From contig CALCHD010000079.1 in the NCBI GenBank assembly GCA_937901105.1, positions 1-6,412 on the forward strand: a stretch of DNA of 6,412 bases, written 5' to 3'. Below are positions 5,282-6,412 of the stretch, one piece after another. The stretch is from an uncultured Bacteroidales bacterium (GTDB taxonomy: Bacteria; Bacteroidota; Bacteroidia; Bacteroidales; UBA932). The notes under the pieces were generated by a model. That model worked only from the letters and a program-made list of their open reading frames with translations, did not search any database and was not told where the DNA came from. A program made the position numbers and the translations under genes. Numbering within the stretch: the stretch's first letter is position 1; every line of letters starts with the position of its first letter.

Positions 5282-6412
5282 ATGGCAAGAGATTTAAGAC
5301 TTACCAGAAATATCGGTATCATGGCACATATTGATGCCGGTAAGACAACAACTTCCGAGAGGATTTTGTTCTACACAGGTAAAACCCACAAAATTGGTGA
5401 GGTACACGAGGGTGGTGCTACCATGGACTGGATGGTTCAGGAGCAGGAGAGAGGTATTACAATTACTTCTGCTGCTACTACAGCTTTCTGGAAATACAAT
5501 GGTGAGCAGTACCAGATCAACTTGATCGATACCCCAGGCCACGTGGACTTTACCGTTGAGGTAGAGAGATCATTGCGTGTTCTTGACGGTACAGTTGCTA
5601 CTTTCTGTGCTGTAGGACGTGTTCAGCCACAGTCTGAGACAGTATGGAGACAGGCAGACAAACACAGGGTTCCAAAGATTGCTTACGTTAACAAGATGGA
5701 CCGCGTAGGTGCGGACTTCCTTGCTGTAGTATCTGAGATGAAAGAGAAATTGGGTGCAAACGCAGTTCCAATCGCTCTTCCAATCGGTGCAGAGGACAAG
5801 TTCCAGGGTATCGTAGACCTTATCGCTATGAAAGGATATTTCTACGATCAGGAGAGCAAAGAGCTTGTTAACTATGAGGTAAGAGATATTCCAGAGAATA
5901 TGGTTGCAGAGTGCGAGGAGTGGAGAAGCAAGCTTATTGAGGCTGCTGCTGAGCACGATGAGGCACTTATGGAGAAATTCTTTGAGGATCCTGATTCAAT
6001 TACTTCAGAGGAGATTATTGCTGCTATCAGAAAAGCTACAATTGCTATGGATATCGTTCCTATCACTTGTGGTTCTTCATTCAAGAACAAAGGTGTACAG
6101 TTCCTTTTGGATGCAGTAATGAGATATCTTCCTTCACCACTTGATAAAGGTCAGGTAGAGGGTACAAACCCTAACACCAACGAGACAGAGGTGAGGAAGT
6201 TCAACGTAAAAGAGCCATTCTGTGCGTTGGTATTTAAAATTGCTACCGATCCATTCGTAGGTCGTTTGGCATTCATGAGAGCTTACTCTGGTAAACTTGA
6301 CGCAGGTTCATATGTATTGAACACACGTTCAGGCAAGAAAGAGCGTATCTCACGTCTGTTCCAGATGCACTCAAATAAACAGAACCCTATCGAGTTCGTT
6401 GAGGCAGGTGAC
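5282..6412 (+). CDS. fusA: Elongation factor G, N-terminal part (3' end outside window)
   Basis: EF-G is the GTPase that drives tRNA-mRNA translocation and, with ribosome recycling factor, splits post-termination ribosomes. The window holds 377 of an expected 700 or so residues: the GTP-binding domain with its G' insert and most of domain II. Visible GTPase motifs are the P-loop AHIDAGKT (15-22), the switch I RGITIT with Thr60 (57-62), DTPGH (83-87) with the catalytic His87, NKMD (137-140), and GSSFKNKG (264-271). All are canonical, so the protein should hydrolyse GTP. The ATG at 5282 is 17 bp after the rpsG stop and is preceded by A-rich sequence (GAACAAA). Its place behind rpsL-rpsG marks it as the main housekeeping EF-G rather than a dispersed paralogue. 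The frame is still open at the last base. Confidence 0.98.
   Translation, partial: MARDLRLTRNIGIMAHIDAGKTTTSERILFYTGKTHKIGEVHEGGATMDWMVQEQERGITITSAATTAFWKYNGEQYQINLIDTPGHVDFTVEVERSLRVLDGTVATFCAVGRVQPQSETVWRQADKHRVPKIAYVNKMDRVGADFLAVVSEMKEKLGANAVPIALPIGAEDKFQGIVDLIAMKGYFYDQESKELVNYEVRDIPENMVAECEEWRSKLIEAAAEHDEALMEKFFEDPDSITSEEIIAAIRKATIAMDIVPITCGSSFKNKGVQFLLDAVMRYLPSPLDKGQVEGTNPNTNETEVRKFNVKEPFCALVFKIATDPFVGRLAFMRAYSGKLDAGSYVLNTRSGKKERISRLFQMHSNKQNPIEFVEAGD

Overview
The window comes from the chromosome of a Bacteroidota bacterium, most likely Bacteroidales. Two promoters match the Bacteroidota primary-sigma architecture (a TTG-ending -33 element, exactly 19 bp, then TAnnTTTGC). The starts have A-rich leaders with no Shine-Dalgarno motif. 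The sugar-phosphate phosphatase is of the class III type, common in Bacteroidales and Firmicutes. Family and genus cannot be resolved by eye. All six genes are on the + strand.

Region 1 (1-840) is the 3' part of fbp, a class III fructose-1,6-bisphosphatase, cut by the window edge. The 63-bp gap after it carries a GC-rich hairpin with a T-run that overlaps a promoter for the next gene.

Region 2 (904-4249) holds two inner-membrane transporter genes. The first is an AspT/YidE-type protein: two homologous membrane halves flank two TrkA-C (RCK-C) domains. The second is a YfcC-family (DcuC-like) carrier. They are 73 bp apart with a stem-loop between them and are probably co-transcribed. Neither substrate can be assigned from sequence; amino or dicarboxylic acids are the family-based guess.

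Region 3 (4250-4374) is the control region of the ribosomal str operon. It has a perfect 16-bp palindrome, a near-ideal promoter, and a 7-bp hairpin at the predicted 5' end of the mRNA.

Region 4 (4375-6412) is the start of the str operon: rpsL (S12), rpsG (S7) and the first 377 codons of fusA (EF-G), spaced by 29 and 17 bp. These encode the decoding-centre protein, the 30S head-assembly protein and the translocation GTPase. Their arginine codon use differs sharply from the transporter beside them, as expected for very highly expressed genes.

I found no tRNA, rRNA, CRISPR array, insertion sequence or phage gene, and no convincing new biological system. The items most worth a second look are the regulatory elements at 849-891 and 4271-4342, the transporter pair, and rpsL lying next to a transporter gene rather than rpoC.
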